DNA of 64,000 nucleotides from Micrasema longulum (GCA_022494885.1 JAGVSM010002965.1:186001-250000); one strand, 5' to 3'; shown: positions 40,501-42,533, numbered from the stretch's first letter. Translations and numbers: made by a program. Notes: generated by a model from the letters alone, not told the origin.

Positions 40501-42533
40501 GCGTGATACTATTGAGCTTGTTTCTTTGTTCCCAGGTACCATATTTGCGGGAAGCAAGCTGCGCGTCACGGAGCCCGGCGGGGGGCGCCGCGCGGCGTCG
40601 GTGCTCGCCAGCAGAGCCGCGCAGACCTCGCGCCCGTGCTCGCGCGCTAAGTGCGAGTGTCACGCCTCGCGCCTGCGCTGCTCCGCTTGCCCCAGGCATC
40701 TCCCCCGCAATGTGAGTTAGACCATTTTCCGGTAACTTTCAATTGTAGGATTCACACGAAGACAATACAATAGACAGGACGACATTGTCCTGTCTCACCC
40801 CTGTGAACATCCTTGACCGCTCAGGACAAAACCATTGGACAATTCGATCGAAATTTGAGTTTAAACTAAATAAGTTGCTAAAAAATGTTTTTTAACTCTT
40901 AAAAGACTGTGGTAAATAATCCCTTTGCGCGCGGTGATGTAACATCGTGGTACCACTAGTAAAAGACGGAATATTCTAAAGTTCAGACATTTGAAAAAAC
41001 ATGGAGACATACTGCTTTATAATTCCTTTTCCACAATTTATGCTAATAAACATATAATTTAGCACTGTTATAGCAAAATAAATTTAAAATTGCAAATCCG
41101 CCGCTCATGTTACGCGCGTGCGTCCCCATCACTGTCATCAACCGACTGAATACTGGATCTGTTTTAGACAACTTCTACCGCAGAACAGCATCTCTGTCTT
41201 CCTTGTTATGACTTATATCTTCGTGCTCTCTCTTGTATAAGGTATCTGTATAGATGTGTTGCTGAATTAGCGGACATTCATTTTTCGCGTAGCAAGGATA
41301 AATATTTTTTGCATTAACATTTACCATAGTTATACAAATTTTACTTTCCAAATCGGATGTAAAAATGTCCATTTAAAGATTACAAAAAATACGAATTCAT
41401 AATTTTTTTAAATAAGAGAGATATACCAAATCTTGTGTCCTATGTCGACTTGTGTGACATCACAGCCACACAAGGGTTAAAAAGAACAAGTGAAACCCGG
41501 CATTTCCATAGCTGCTACCACGTTTTCTCTGCACTGTTTGTCTCTATAAGTTGGGCGATCTGTTATAACCTATGACAACTTCTCTTTGTTGACATTTTGT
41601 GGTTTGTTGAATACGCATTAGCAAATTCTGGCAAGTGAGCTAATTTGATATTTTATTGATAACTTTATCATGTTGACATATTGAAAATACGCAGTAGCAA
41701 AGAGAAGAAAAGTTTATTCATCTATTGCGTTGTTCTATAAAACAACGCAATAGATGAATAAACAAGGTATTTTGTGAACTCTATAAAAAGGCATTGCACA
41801 TCCCAGGAGTGTCATTATTATTCGGAAGTCATACGAATACAAACATATTTATACATGTCATTTTCCTTCTTAATAAATAAATGAAGTATTTGCACAATCC
41901 TGAGGAAGTAGACTATCCCTGACATAGCCTGCTTCTAGGTTTTCTTACAATTATCGGGTTAAAGCTCACAACTGATTGGCCCCCGTCAAAAGCTCTAAGA
42001 GGTCGATGCGACATAAGCAGTCGTGTTCGCTATGCATACATATTAACTTTGTAATTTCTTCTAAATGGCATTAAAAAATGCGCGGAAGCAACATGCTCGC
42101 GAGAAGCAAGTGGCTATTTCTTACTGTCCTGTCTCTGCGCGTTCACACGAGGACAATTCAAAAGTTTGCAGCGGTGAGGGCAGCCATTGTTCTGCGGAGA
42201 TAGCCTGCCCATCTTTTTCCGGGACAATGTCTCGGTCCATAACCTCATCCTTACCTGACTTTCCCTGATTTAAACTCTACTTTACAACAGGAAAGGGGAT
42301 AAGTTTGAATAAATCACAGATAATGAAATTCTCCTGGAATTGTTTTTTATTCACATGGGTGTGATTTCTGATGAATGAAATAAAAAATTAAAATGTCATA
42401 AAAATGCAAAAAATAACATCATTTTTTTTATTTATTTCAGCCGATGGGAGACATTTCCTTGTCTATATGGGACAGCACGGAAATGGACGACTTTATTGAC
42501 AACTTCTTGGACCTCTCTGTACCAACCATTTAA
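1449..42533 (+). CDS. Apolipophorin-type large lipid transfer protein, 3' part of gene (26 exons, 5' end outside window)
   Basis: Secreted haemolymph lipid carrier of the large lipid transfer protein superfamily (apolipophorin II/I, apoLTP, vitellogenin relatives), inferred to bind and shuttle diacylglycerol and other lipids. Exons: 1449-1554, 1679-1824, 3680-3875, 6064-6278, 8608-9124, 11085-11218, 12899-13010, 13619-13855, 16709-16857, 16952-17135, 17783-17948, 18620-19550, 21217-21412, 22650-22783, 23371-23612, 25093-25295, 27312-27468, 29517-29752, 32510-32634, 32766-32960, 34565-34686, 36396-36532, 37016-37127, 39232-39363, 40536-40711, 42441-42533. They total 5,353 nt: one leftover base plus 1,783 codons and TAA. 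In local numbering, residues 1-720 are beta-rich with many N-glycosylation sequons, 721-1031 are amphipathic helices, about 1222-1462 form a vWF type D domain (GGLFGTMNNEPHDD), and the rest is the tail. The N-terminal lipovitellin-like domain and furin site must lie upstream. I cannot separate apolipophorin II/I from the lipid-transfer-particle apolipoprotein (apoLTP). Confidence 0.85.
1679..1824 (+). CDS. lipid transfer protein exon b
   Basis: Acceptor TTTTTTAG, donor GAA/GTAAGT. It reads on in frame 0 from the previous exon and includes the stretch SPKVASELSALGFFIDIDKA. The final Asn codon is completed by the next exon. It also has an NAS sequon. The phase match on both sides supports it. 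Confidence 0.78.
2641..2870 (+). mobile_element. degraded LINE, C-terminal end of reverse transcriptase ORF
   Basis: In one frame it reads FRSSNERTISIPIHRC, then STVDARL-stop-NNLPTNVRDA and PSLFAFKSRMKCHFL. This is the 'LWNNLP..R.A.SL..FKSRLK..L' closing motif of many non-LTR polymerases, with the Trp codon turned into TGA. The rest of the intron (1825-2640 and 2871-3679) shows nothing recognisable. Confidence 0.65.
3680..3875 (+). CDS. lipid transfer protein exon c
   Basis: Acceptor ATATTTCAG, donor AAG/GTAGGT. It encodes alternating polar/hydrophobic beta-strand-like sequence (NILLPKPNVDVHSVDVSF, LTLEAKYGTDVSG) typical of the lipid-binding beta region in this superfamily. It ends in phase 0. 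Confidence 0.82.
3905..4600 (-). mobile_element. CR1/L2-type LINE, 5'-truncated, copy 1
   Basis: A 170-codon open frame on the minus strand reads MTRLRSVLNAAARLIFKMSK, HITPLLREFHRLRFPQKAEY and FGERAFAVAGPTAWNALPAK, the classic C-terminus of CR1/L2-like polymerases. The 3' end runs into ATT repeats near 3915-3935, the microsatellite-like tail typical of this clade. A second copy lies at 49199-49830. Confidence 0.85.
4747..5220 (+). mobile_element. Jockey-like LINE 3' fragment
   Basis: It encodes MESRINHIESVQHRLLRKLA and MLKISCLQKRRNNIDSIFMF, then LLNGLID-stop with further in-frame matches (FNVPIRRS). This resembles the end of insect jockey-like polymerases. It terminates in an AATAAATAAAT tail at 5205-5220. 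Confidence 0.7.
5275..5540 (+). repeat. dispersed repeat, diverged pair with 18190-18430
   Basis: Shares ordered blocks with 18190-18430: TCCACTCC(A/T)GTCTA, GACTTGA-TT-TTAACTCC, and TATACCTTGATAA. Both copies are in the same orientation and contain no open frame. The class is unknown. Confidence 0.45.
5545..5960 (-). mobile_element. LINE of the endonuclease-reverse transcriptase type, C-terminal fragment
   Basis: The minus strand reads GHLARQNDGRRTPRIIKWRP, WASKRRVGRSQKRWVDDIAS and IAGRTWMEKAGDRKEWKHFE, preceded by a diverged RDRIRNKEI..IDIIDRA stretch. This is a very common insect LINE ending (WAGH.AR..D.RW...W.P..GKR..GRP..RW.DD). Several frame breaks show it is dead. Confidence 0.75.
6064..6278 (+). 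CDS. lipid transfer protein exon d
   Basis: Acceptor TTGTTTCAG, donor TTGT/GTAAGT. It encodes amphipathic beta strands such as SVLTNVTLDWGVGKSIETID and ends with a split codon (GT + G, Val... Gly context) completed by the next exon. An NVT sequon is present. Confidence 0.82.
6485..6667. mobile_element. MITE with ACCGTATTTT inverted termini
   Basis: The left end GTACCGTATTTTGCGTACGA and the right end, whose reverse complement starts GTACCGTATTTTTCAGACCA, are inverted repeats. Both inner arms carry ATAAGACGC-like sequence. No coding capacity. It sits in the intron between exons d and e. Confidence 0.65.
7000..7275 (+). mobile_element. probable LINE 3' UTR with poly(A)-like tail
   Basis: A CA-rich stretch (CACACATTCACATACACATG) is followed by a short AT region ending in AAATAAAATG and (AAAT)n. 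This looks like a retroposed 3' end, but no protein match was seen. The remainder of this intron to 8607 holds nothing I can name. Confidence 0.3.
8608..9124 (+). CDS. lipid transfer protein exon e (large beta-region exon)
   Basis: Acceptor CTTTCAG, donor ACA/GTAAGT. It encodes 172 complete codons with VCYPASQQLLDLDLVYGGLK near the start, two cysteines and three sequons (NATT, NATH, NQT), as expected of a secreted glycoprotein. GC content is visibly higher than in the flanking introns. The open frame runs left of the acceptor, but the acceptor and phase favour the start given here. Confidence 0.88.
9190..9625 (-). mobile_element. LINE 3' end, minus orientation
   Basis: A (TTTA)n run at 9196-9220 is the reversed A-tail. 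Further along, the minus strand reads IYNLLPLSIKTISNKKMFEK and KKWIVELG, a typical closing helix of a non-LTR polymerase. The region between is 3' UTR-like. Confidence 0.55.
9640..9870 (-). mobile_element. LINE C-terminal fragment related to 31390-31790
   Basis: The minus strand reads VEIRRECKSEIAVIDRIKKG, LRWFGHGERMSDERMEK, then STLYAYLYGEMA-stop and a (TAG/TAC)n run. The same ending (YPYGETA-stop) closes the longer copy at 31390-31790; the middle is deleted here. Confidence 0.7.
9884..10255 (+). mobile_element. tRNA-derived SINE (different subfamily)
   Basis: The head has an A-box-like TGGTGTAGTGGTCAAGACGC and a B-box-like GGGTTTGATTCCC, then a non-tRNA body ending in AT-rich tail. The tail from 10140 matches 925-1045 in reverse. 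No acceptor-stem pairing that would make a working tRNA was seen. Confidence 0.6.
10290..10560 (-). mobile_element. LINE C-terminal fragment
   Basis: The minus strand reads SDHAALLWNHIPSTIKDVAT, LSLFKSRLKRHLLSLP-stop, the same closing motif as 2641-2870 but with the Trp intact. Its 3' end (GAACTGGATTTTAATTATAA) is also found, in the opposite sense, near 37265-37320. Confidence 0.65.
10625..10935 (-). mobile_element. possible LINE tail, minus orientation
   Basis: It starts with a T-run (reversed A-tail), then A-rich sequence and a low-AT block with no coding match. It is assigned only by the tail and position among other LINE ends. Confidence 0.3.
11085..11218 (+). CDS. lipid transfer protein exon f
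   Basis: Acceptor TTATTTCAG, donor TCAA/GTAAGG. It encodes DIKQASVYELNNATNFNLTG followed by FDIEPWKSGKQIKILAIQG. There are three sequons (NAT, NLT, NRT), and it ends with two bases of a Lys codon. Confidence 0.82.
11262..11480 (-). repeat. LTR-like repeat, copy 1 of 3
   Basis: Shares AGCTCCTACTCCAGTTGG and TTACCACGTCCTGTGGT with 34840-35070 and 35836-36140. Read on the minus strand the family has a TATA-like box followed by a GACTGA-rich stretch, like a solo retroviral-type LTR. No internal coding region is nearby. The rest of the intron to 12898 shows only AT-rich sequence. Confidence 0.4.
12899..13010 (+). CDS. lipid transfer protein exon g
   Basis: Acceptor TATTACAG, donor GAG/GTAAAT. 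One base completes the Lys codon from exon f. It then encodes a charged segment including FQWAPDVWLHYEFNILNKTE and ends in phase 0 with an NKT sequon. Confidence 0.8.
13325..13440 (+). repeat. foldback repeat, half copy
   Basis: Carries AAACATTTTTGAGAAGGGAA, GACCTGTCATTGGCTGGTTG and CACTTTACACACTGTG, one arm of the foldback family seen complete at 16325-16660. It lies in the intron between exons g and h. Confidence 0.6.
13619..13855 (+). CDS. lipid transfer protein exon h
   Basis: Acceptor TGTTTCAG, donor AAG/GTATGT. It encodes 79 codons of amphipathic strands (LRVGVRYPMRSFNLVSDYHL, TLRLEGRWNNPELPDG). It has a sequon (NKT) and is GC-richer than the introns. An overlapping open frame one base off is a shadow. 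Confidence 0.86.
14430..14660. repeat. dispersed A/T-rich repeat, paired with 15060-15190
   Basis: Shares AATCCCACAAAGGCATGGCC and the preceding A-rich block with 15060-15190. It is followed at 14620-14650 by ACCCGCAGCTTCGCTCACGT, a short motif common in insect transposon ends. There is no open frame. 13950-14420 has no recognised content. Confidence 0.45.
15060..15190. repeat. dispersed A/T-rich repeat, second copy
   Basis: Same family and orientation as 14430-14570: a T-run, an A-rich core, then AATCCCACAAAGGCATGGCC. 15191-15955 contains nothing I can name. Confidence 0.45.
15960..16165 (-). mobile_element. LINE RNase H-end fragment
   Basis: The minus strand reads in broken frames PRCGCGLDEECTDHALFGCP and IRDAYPLHTN, like the Cys/His closing motif (C-C-E-H-F-CP) of R1/Jockey polymerases. 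It is very short and degraded. Confidence 0.45.
16165..16216 (-). mobile_element. SINE head fragment
   Basis: GAGACCTCTTGCATGATGGG and CGACCATTACACCACG are the reverse of the tRNA-like head seen at 30704-30775. Only the head is kept, abutting the LINE fragment before it. Confidence 0.5.
16325..16660. repeat. complete foldback (hairpin) element
   Basis: Arms around 16364-16398 (GAAAACATTTTTGAGAAG) and 16539-16577 (reverse complement) pair across a centre containing ACACAGTGTGTAAAGTGGCC. The pairing extends weakly outward on both sides to AACAG and TTATTTAT. The right-hand flank, GGAGGAAATCCAGCCAGTCT, recurs in other copies. It ends about 50 bp before the acceptor of exon i. Confidence 0.7.
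16709..16857 (+). CDS. lipid transfer protein exon i
   Basis: Acceptor CTTTTTAG, donor CAA/GTAATT. It encodes DVTVLGKYSSDASVTSKVNV and more beta-strand sequence, ending in a split Lys codon. A foldback repeat ends only about 40-60 bp upstream of its acceptor. Confidence 0.82.
16952..17135 (+). CDS. lipid transfer protein exon j
   Basis: Acceptor ATTTGCAG, donor GAG/GTAAAT; it lies only 94 bp after exon i. It encodes FELNCKHPATNLDLVVKTDL and FLYQ-like strands ending LLIDLNNHLVQYE, and finishes in phase 0. Confidence 0.84.
17136..17782. other. intron without recognisable content
   Basis: AT-rich intron between exons j and k with long T and A runs (17446-17460). No open frame, repeat match or RNA gene was seen. 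Confidence 0.5.
17783..17948 (+). CDS. lipid transfer protein exon k
   Basis: Acceptor CTTTTCTAG, donor GATG/GTAAAA. It encodes RITDKDWYKLNTSWSQISPE and then strands ending LSTKDKSILAHFNRSDG, with three sequons (NTS, NRT, NRS). It is the last exon of the beta region before the helical exon. Confidence 0.82.
18190..18430 (+). repeat. dispersed repeat, second copy of 5275-5540
   Basis: Contains TTTAGTCCACTCCAGTCTAG, ACTTGACTTATTAACTCCAT and ATTATACCTTGATAAAGG in the same order as the first copy. It lies in the intron before the large helical exon. Confidence 0.45.
18620..19550 (+). CDS. lipid transfer protein exon l: long amphipathic helical region
   Basis: At 931 bp this is by far the largest exon. 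Acceptor TTTTGTAG, donor ACAA/GTAAGT; two bases complete an Asp codon. About 310 residues are rich in Asp, Glu, Lys, Ile, Leu and Trp in heptad-like spacing (NQINEVLKIWKSIPIETLDV, KNVWAEAKYKINDFLEDLND), predicting stacked amphipathic helices that would lie on a lipid surface. No cysteine occurs in the helical body. Apolipophorins are known to have an alpha-helical cluster between their beta domains and the vWF-D domain, which fits this position. The open frame extends left into the intron, but splice phase sets the start. Confidence 0.88.
20285..20420 (+). mobile_element. possible SINE head
   Basis: GAGGTTCGAATCCCACTC resembles a B box, followed by a body with no match elsewhere in the window. 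The A box is unclear. 19551-20284 is intron with no recognised content. Confidence 0.3.
20565..20750 (-). mobile_element. SINE body fragment, reverse copy of 24180-24340
   Basis: Reads GATTCAATGGGATAGCATAA and TGAATTCTCAGATTCCTTAC, the exact reverse of the body of the SINE at 23952-24420. The head is missing: a truncated copy entering with its microsatellite-like tail at the left (CACACATACATACACATAC). 20751-21216 holds nothing named. Confidence 0.7.
21217..21412 (+). CDS. lipid transfer protein exon m
   Basis: The acceptor follows a long T-run (TTTTAG); the donor is AGG/GTATGT. It continues the charged helical character of the previous exon (FLKELRKNDIITNVKKCTAI, IKEIASEIITELNRLQDLSI) and ends in phase 0. 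The open frame runs on past the donor to 21571, but that part is intronic. Confidence 0.8.
22240..22505 (+). mobile_element. LINE C-terminal fragment
   Basis: The + strand reads VRNDVVRERVQQTPVTTVIT followed by a frame-broken WLGHVPRTPHDSLNQLAF. This matches the '(R)W.GH.LR....' ending of insect LINEs, with GC content well above the surroundings. 21572-22239 holds no recognised feature. Confidence 0.55.
22650..22783 (+). CDS. lipid transfer protein exon n
   Basis: Acceptor AATTCTAG, donor AGAT/GTAAGT. It encodes FWEAKARLEWWYNYFKIGDG, with an aromatic cluster (WWYNYF), and ends with two bases of a Met codon finished by exon o. Confidence 0.78.
23075..23340 (-). repeat. foldback repeat copy before exon o
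   Basis: TTACTTCACAAAAGTAAACAG, ACACAGTGTGTAAAGTGGCC, GTAAATGCCGAGACTTCCAT and GGAGGAAATCCAGCCAGTCA match the family in order. The left outer arm is missing. It ends about 30-60 bp upstream of the exon o acceptor (23371). Confidence 0.65.
23371..23612 (+). CDS. lipid transfer protein exon o
   Basis: Acceptor TTTCGCAG, donor GACG/GTAAGA. It encodes FVFDPRTGKMLFEQKLPVPW and then a Tyr-rich stretch (MMSYYYELKPYTD) ending FPPFDG, with an NIS sequon. This is the linker segment just before the vWF-D domain. Confidence 0.85.
23673..23846. mobile_element. palindromic MITE
   Basis: The left arm from 23673 (AAGCTAGGGTTTCCTAGGAC, AGCGGTGCCCGTATCTT) is matched almost base for base by the reverse complement of the right arm ending at 23846, about 58 bp each. 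The core carries GAACGGTGATGC / GCATCACCGTTC. No coding capacity. Confidence 0.8.
23952..24420 (+). mobile_element. tRNA-derived SINE, full length, with (TATG)n tail
   Basis: The head has an A box (TGGTGTAATGGTTAGCGC) and a B box (GGGTTCGATTCCC), followed by GACATGGTTGATAT. The body (ATCAACGGGCCGGATTCTTC, TGAGAATTCATTGAGGATAG) differs from the 30704 type. It ends in a long (TATG/TGTA)n microsatellite from about 24315. A reverse copy of the body lies at 20565-20750. 24421-25092 has no other feature. Confidence 0.8.
25093..25295 (+). CDS. lipid transfer protein exon p: start of vWF type D domain
   Basis: Acceptor GTTTCCAG, donor GAG/GTAACA. It encodes ATAVMTAYGTVVTLDRKLYS and GTFLLTTDFLSGNFTILAQS, matching the opening strands of a von Willebrand factor D domain (V.T.D...Y...GT.LL..DF). 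The cysteines usual in vWF itself are absent here. It ends in phase 0. Confidence 0.85.
25340..25800 (+). mobile_element. possible LINE 3' end next to exon p
   Basis: An open frame continues from exon p to a stop at 25584-25586 and includes HRFRDIFETCIFIEEFNVFI and VVQAMARYVKTTISAAI. It is followed by an 18-bp tandem repeat (GTTTATTGTTATATTTAT) at about 25590-25690, then AATAAA and an (AAAT)n tail. The tail indicates retroposition; I do not recognise the peptide. Confidence 0.4.
25590..25720 (+). repeat. 18-bp tandem repeat
   Basis: At least four direct copies of GTTTATTGTTATATTTAT, grading into shorter TTTATATTTATG units. It lies in the tail of the preceding retroposed segment. Confidence 0.75.
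26283..26440 (+). mobile_element. SINE, diverged head and short body
   Basis: TCGACCTCGTTGTTTAGTGG and GGGCTCGATTCCCGACATGG are a decayed A/B-box pair, followed by GTTGACATGAGATAT as in the 30704 type. The body decays after about 150 bp. 25801-26282 is plain AT-rich intron. Confidence 0.55.
26700..27130 (-). mobile_element. probable LINE 3' end with internal duplication
   Basis: A (TTTA)n run at 26706-26722 is a reversed A-tail. The minus strand then shows weakly coding sequence (MPMRNFSHMLNALSKRRANE, QPYGKLDTRNVFLRAVKISA). The first part comes from a 49-bp segment present twice in tandem (27031-27079, 27080-27128). Confidence 0.45.
27312..27468 (+). CDS. lipid transfer protein exon q: vWF-D middle
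   Basis: Acceptor ATGTTTCAG, donor GAGG/GTAAGC. It encodes TVSVGNSKVLTLPDRVDDWT and then a strand pair with two cysteines (VVVRCNFQFKTCFVRIEG). It ends with one base of a Gly codon. Confidence 0.83.
27540..27629. mobile_element. 90-bp MITE, copy 1
   Basis: Ends GGGACTGGTATTCCGAACGC and its inverted match GCGTTCGGAATACCAGCCC. Shares ends and core (AGTACGTAAAAACGC) with 48800-48899. It stops 8 bp before the next transposon. Confidence 0.8.
27638..28410. mobile_element. TIR DNA transposon (non-autonomous), copy 1
   Basis: Starts AATCACAAATAACTA and ends with the inverted form TAGTTATTTGTGATT at 28391-28405. The inside is colinear with 30034-31143 (GGCGACTGCTTTTCTTG, CATGGTGAGAAA) except for an extra segment at about 28115-28298 flanked by a repeated CTTAAATATTT...ATATATTTGGT. 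No transposase frame. Confidence 0.78.
28771..29465. mobile_element. TIR element interrupted by a SINE, copy 1
   Basis: TAGGGAAATATCA at 28771-28783 is the perfect inverse of TGATATTTCCCTA at 29453-29465. The inside matches 58735-59110 in reverse (AGGGGCGTGGCCAATGGAAT), where the SINE at 29113-29375 is absent. A short open frame inside is not conserved. Confidence 0.78.
29113..29375 (+). mobile_element. tRNA-derived SINE inside the TIR element
   Basis: Head TCGACCTCGTGGTGTAATGG and GATTCGATTCCCGACATGG; body with CTGGACTGGTAACTGAAGCG, ACGCTGCGATTGGTGTACCA and TGCACCATTCGGTGCGGAAA; tail GATGATAATGA. It is colinear with the 30704-30970 copy. AAACTT on both sides may be the target duplication. 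Confidence 0.85.
29517..29752 (+). CDS. lipid transfer protein exon r: vWF-D signature
   Basis: Acceptor TGTTCCAG, donor ATG/GTAAAC. It carries the signature GGLFGTMNNEPHDDMLTPKG, the counterpart of the vWF-D calcium-loop motif G-LCG-N-E-DD-P-G, with Phe-Gly in place of Cys-Gly. It then encodes LMASWRLLSGVYGS and a Cys pair (SICEPYF, LKACFHM). Confidence 0.88.
30103..30350 (+). mobile_element. LINE 3' UTR insertion in the TIR transposon
   Basis: A 248-bp T-rich 3' end finishing in (AAAT)n, flanked by AATAATG at 30096-30102 and 30351-30357. The uninterrupted site is seen in the other copy near 27700. Confidence 0.75.
30704..30970 (+). mobile_element. tRNA-derived SINE, full length, GAAATTCAAAT target duplication
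   Basis: 267 bp. Head TCGGCCTCGTGGTGTAATGG and GGGTTCGATTCCCGACATGG; body with GGACTGGTACCTGAGGCGTA and CTGCGATTGGTGTACCAATC; tail (GAT)n. An 11-bp direct repeat GAAATTCAAAT flanks it (30693-30703, 30971-30981); the empty site exists in the other transposon copy near 28060. Confidence 0.9.
31148..31215 (-). repeat. exon-like repeat, copy on minus strand
   Basis: The minus strand reads VQADEKYCSVSEKESEP, related to VQADKPYSFVCEIEPELW at 56313-56407 and to 50393-50480. It lies just outside the transposon end. Confidence 0.5.
31390..31795 (+). mobile_element. LINE C-terminal fragment, longer copy
   Basis: The + strand reads RDVRNVEIREMC-like sequence, IDRIKKGALR-stop-FGHVERM, then MDSERTAKRIYDANVDGCRK, RGRPKKTWHDQVHQILEDG and SAYPYGETA-stop, followed by a (TTG)n run. 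One in-frame stop replaces the Trp of the 'RWFGH' motif. Closely related to 9640-9870. Confidence 0.8.
31997..32249. mobile_element. 253-bp MITE with about 45-bp inverted termini
   Basis: Left GGTAGTCAGATGGCAGAAGG, ACCATCTGTA; right is the inverse (TACAGATGGT, CCTTCTGCCATCTGACTACC). The interior is AT-rich with no frame. It is directly followed by a foldback fragment (GAAGTCTGGGCATTCACAGG) at 32255-32345. Confidence 0.8.
32510..32634 (+). CDS. lipid transfer protein exon s: vWF-D end
   Basis: Acceptor after a T-run ending TTTTTTTAG, donor TGGA/GTAAGT. It encodes VDISPYYDECMSGLDPCVLA and IYKEICST, four cysteines in all, like the C8-type closing segment of vWF-D modules. It ends with two bases of a Glu codon. 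Confidence 0.84.
32766..32960 (+). CDS. lipid transfer protein exon t: vWA-like strand
   Basis: Acceptor TTTTTTCAG, donor AATAG/GTAAAA. It encodes CVSPSGQPIDEGTFNFVVDV and then TDVVFIVETHLCN followed by a helix (IDLLVNILNEKLEEKG). A hydrophobic strand ending in acidic residues followed by a helix resembles the first strand-helix unit of a vWF A fold, but no complete DxSxS metal site is seen. Confidence 0.83.
33285..34075 (-). mobile_element. degraded LINE reverse transcriptase
   Basis: On the minus strand the order is ARRTPGIYLVTLTILYLH-like sequence, then SSLRYADD (the YxDD polymerase box) around 33900-33935, then 5'-to-3' blocks of ordinary LINE palm/thumb sequence in broken frames. The YADD box and a GC bias above the intron average are the evidence. 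Confidence 0.5.
34190..34400 (+). mobile_element. tRNA-derived SINE, another type
   Basis: GCTATGGCGCAGTTGGTTAG is a clear A-box-type start; the B box is decayed (GTCGCGGATTATATTCCCAC). The body contains GGTCTGGGTGTTGTAGTGTA, similar in style to 9995-10030. Confidence 0.45.
34565..34686 (+). CDS. lipid transfer protein exon u
   Basis: Acceptor CCATTTTAG, donor TTTG/GTAAAA followed by an A-run. It encodes RYAVIGFGGSGIYKSTKAVY and LFLDAAQVPPLLDHLVFG. The hydrophobic strand plus glycine turn continues the vWA-like pattern. Confidence 0.82.
34840..35070 (-). repeat. LTR-like repeat, copy 2 of 3
   Basis: GGAAGCTCCTACTCCAGTTG, then GGAGCGCAAGAG and a run of ACTGA-rich repeats (34950-35050), ending near TTTTATAGTTCTC. 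Same family as 11262-11480 and 35836-36140. Confidence 0.42.
35075..35560. other. intron stretch, probable LINE debris
   Basis: GC content and patchy open frames (RLAIYPKNNRIQPIGE on the + strand) suggest old coding DNA, probably a LINE, but I cannot match a defined motif. 35561-35835 shows nothing. Confidence 0.25.
35836..36145 (-). repeat. LTR-like repeat, copy 3 (longest)
   Basis: On the minus strand: CGTGGCTTATAAAGAGACCA (TATA box), GGCGTGGTAACGCC (short hairpin), GTTCAGTTCAGTTCAGTCAG, and a 3' end CTAACTGGGGTAGGAGCTCC. The order of TATA box then transcribed region fits a solo LTR. No flanking internal domain was seen. Confidence 0.45.
36396..36532 (+). CDS. lipid transfer protein exon v
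   Basis: Acceptor TGTTCACAG, donor AAG/GTAATC. It encodes DNNNSTNYSSDAFEALNLAS and FLFPCVKCDGFSMK, with a CxxC pair and two sequons (NST, NYS). It ends in phase 0. Confidence 0.82.
36637..36840 (-). repeat. foldback repeat copy
   Basis: CTCTTTTACTTCACAAAATT, ACACAGTGCGTAAAGTGGCC, CAGGTCATAAGCC and GACTTCCATATTTCCTTCTT follow the family order. It is in the intron between exons v and w, about 180 bp before the acceptor. Confidence 0.6.
37016..37127 (+). CDS. lipid transfer protein exon w
   Basis: Acceptor TTTTTCCAG, donor TATG/GTACGT. It encodes LEYSVVHQVLTDSSITLHIV and then a basic stretch (MTKKRVAKTLYG). It ends with one base of a Gly codon. Confidence 0.8.
38149..38339 (+). repeat. three spaced copies of a roughly 40-bp motif
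   Basis: CTAGAATTCCACTTGTTCAT then GCGCTTTGTAGTTGCAAGAC (38149), CAGACTTCCAACCTTCCATG then TGCTCTGTAGCTGCAAAC (38217), CTAGAATCCCAACCGTCAAT then TCGCTCTGTAGCTGCAAGAC (38298). Function unknown. 37320-38148 otherwise holds no feature. Confidence 0.6.
38590..39015 (-). mobile_element. LINE with RNase H-like closing region
   Basis: The minus strand in broken frames reads ALTGHHRFNKHLARMNFSET, SRCTKV, then YKRSRIFAGPSVEPNDVKAL and ALYLTRYFKDLGL. The 'LTGH..L..HL......C..C' motif is the RNase H / zinc end of R1/Jockey-type elements. Confidence 0.6.
39232..39363 (+). CDS. lipid transfer protein exon x
   Basis: Acceptor ATATTTCAG, donor AATG/GTAACT. It encodes IDNNLAYTVKDARELTGDPE and then KVPKSQLGYCASLAMETNG. 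The phase fits on both sides. Confidence 0.8.
39960..40415 (-). mobile_element. LINE C-terminal region, best preserved here
   Basis: The minus strand reads VKYLGHKPADDCKDNQDIER, HRRAINVRASMLARRFFQYS, LWNNYTQAAWNKLRVTYNNS and FGLPRYCSASEMFIAGRVNT, a standard arthropod LINE thumb/linker region. It ends about 120 bp before exon y. 39364-39959 has no further feature beyond a foldback scrap near 39425-39460. Confidence 0.8.
40536..40711 (+). CDS. lipid transfer protein exon y: GC-rich, Arg/Cys-rich
   Basis: Acceptor TTGTTCCCAG, donor AAT/GTGAGT. It encodes TIFAGSKLRVTEPGGGRRAA and then a Cys/Arg-rich stretch (PCSRAKCECHASRLRCSACP) with six cysteines in 20 residues. The middle of the exon is almost all G and C, unlike every neighbour. 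Both splice phases fit, so I read it as a real exon; overlapping open frames in two other registers are by-products of the high GC. Confidence 0.78.
41712..41763. repeat. perfect inverted repeat, 23-bp arms, 6-bp loop
   Basis: The left arm starts GTTTATTCATCTATTGCG, the loop is CTATAA, and the right arm is the exact reverse complement. It lies in the last intron of the lipid transfer protein gene. The rest of 40712-42440 shows no gene; 42065-42268 is only a weak open frame. Confidence 0.9.
42441..42533 (+). CDS. lipid transfer protein last exon
   Basis: Acceptor TTATTTCAG; it begins CCG ATG GGA and runs 30 codons to TAA. The product ends STEMDDFIDNFLDLSVPTI, an acidic tail. A possible poly(A) signal ATTAAA follows at 42707-42712. 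Confidence 0.8.
   Translation, partial: PMGDISLSIWDSTEMDDFIDNFLDLSVPTI

Noticed and set aside
42065..42268. 67-codon open frame in the last lipid carrier intron
   Set aside because: No phase-compatible splice sites and no recognisable sequence; probably chance in a GC-richer patch.
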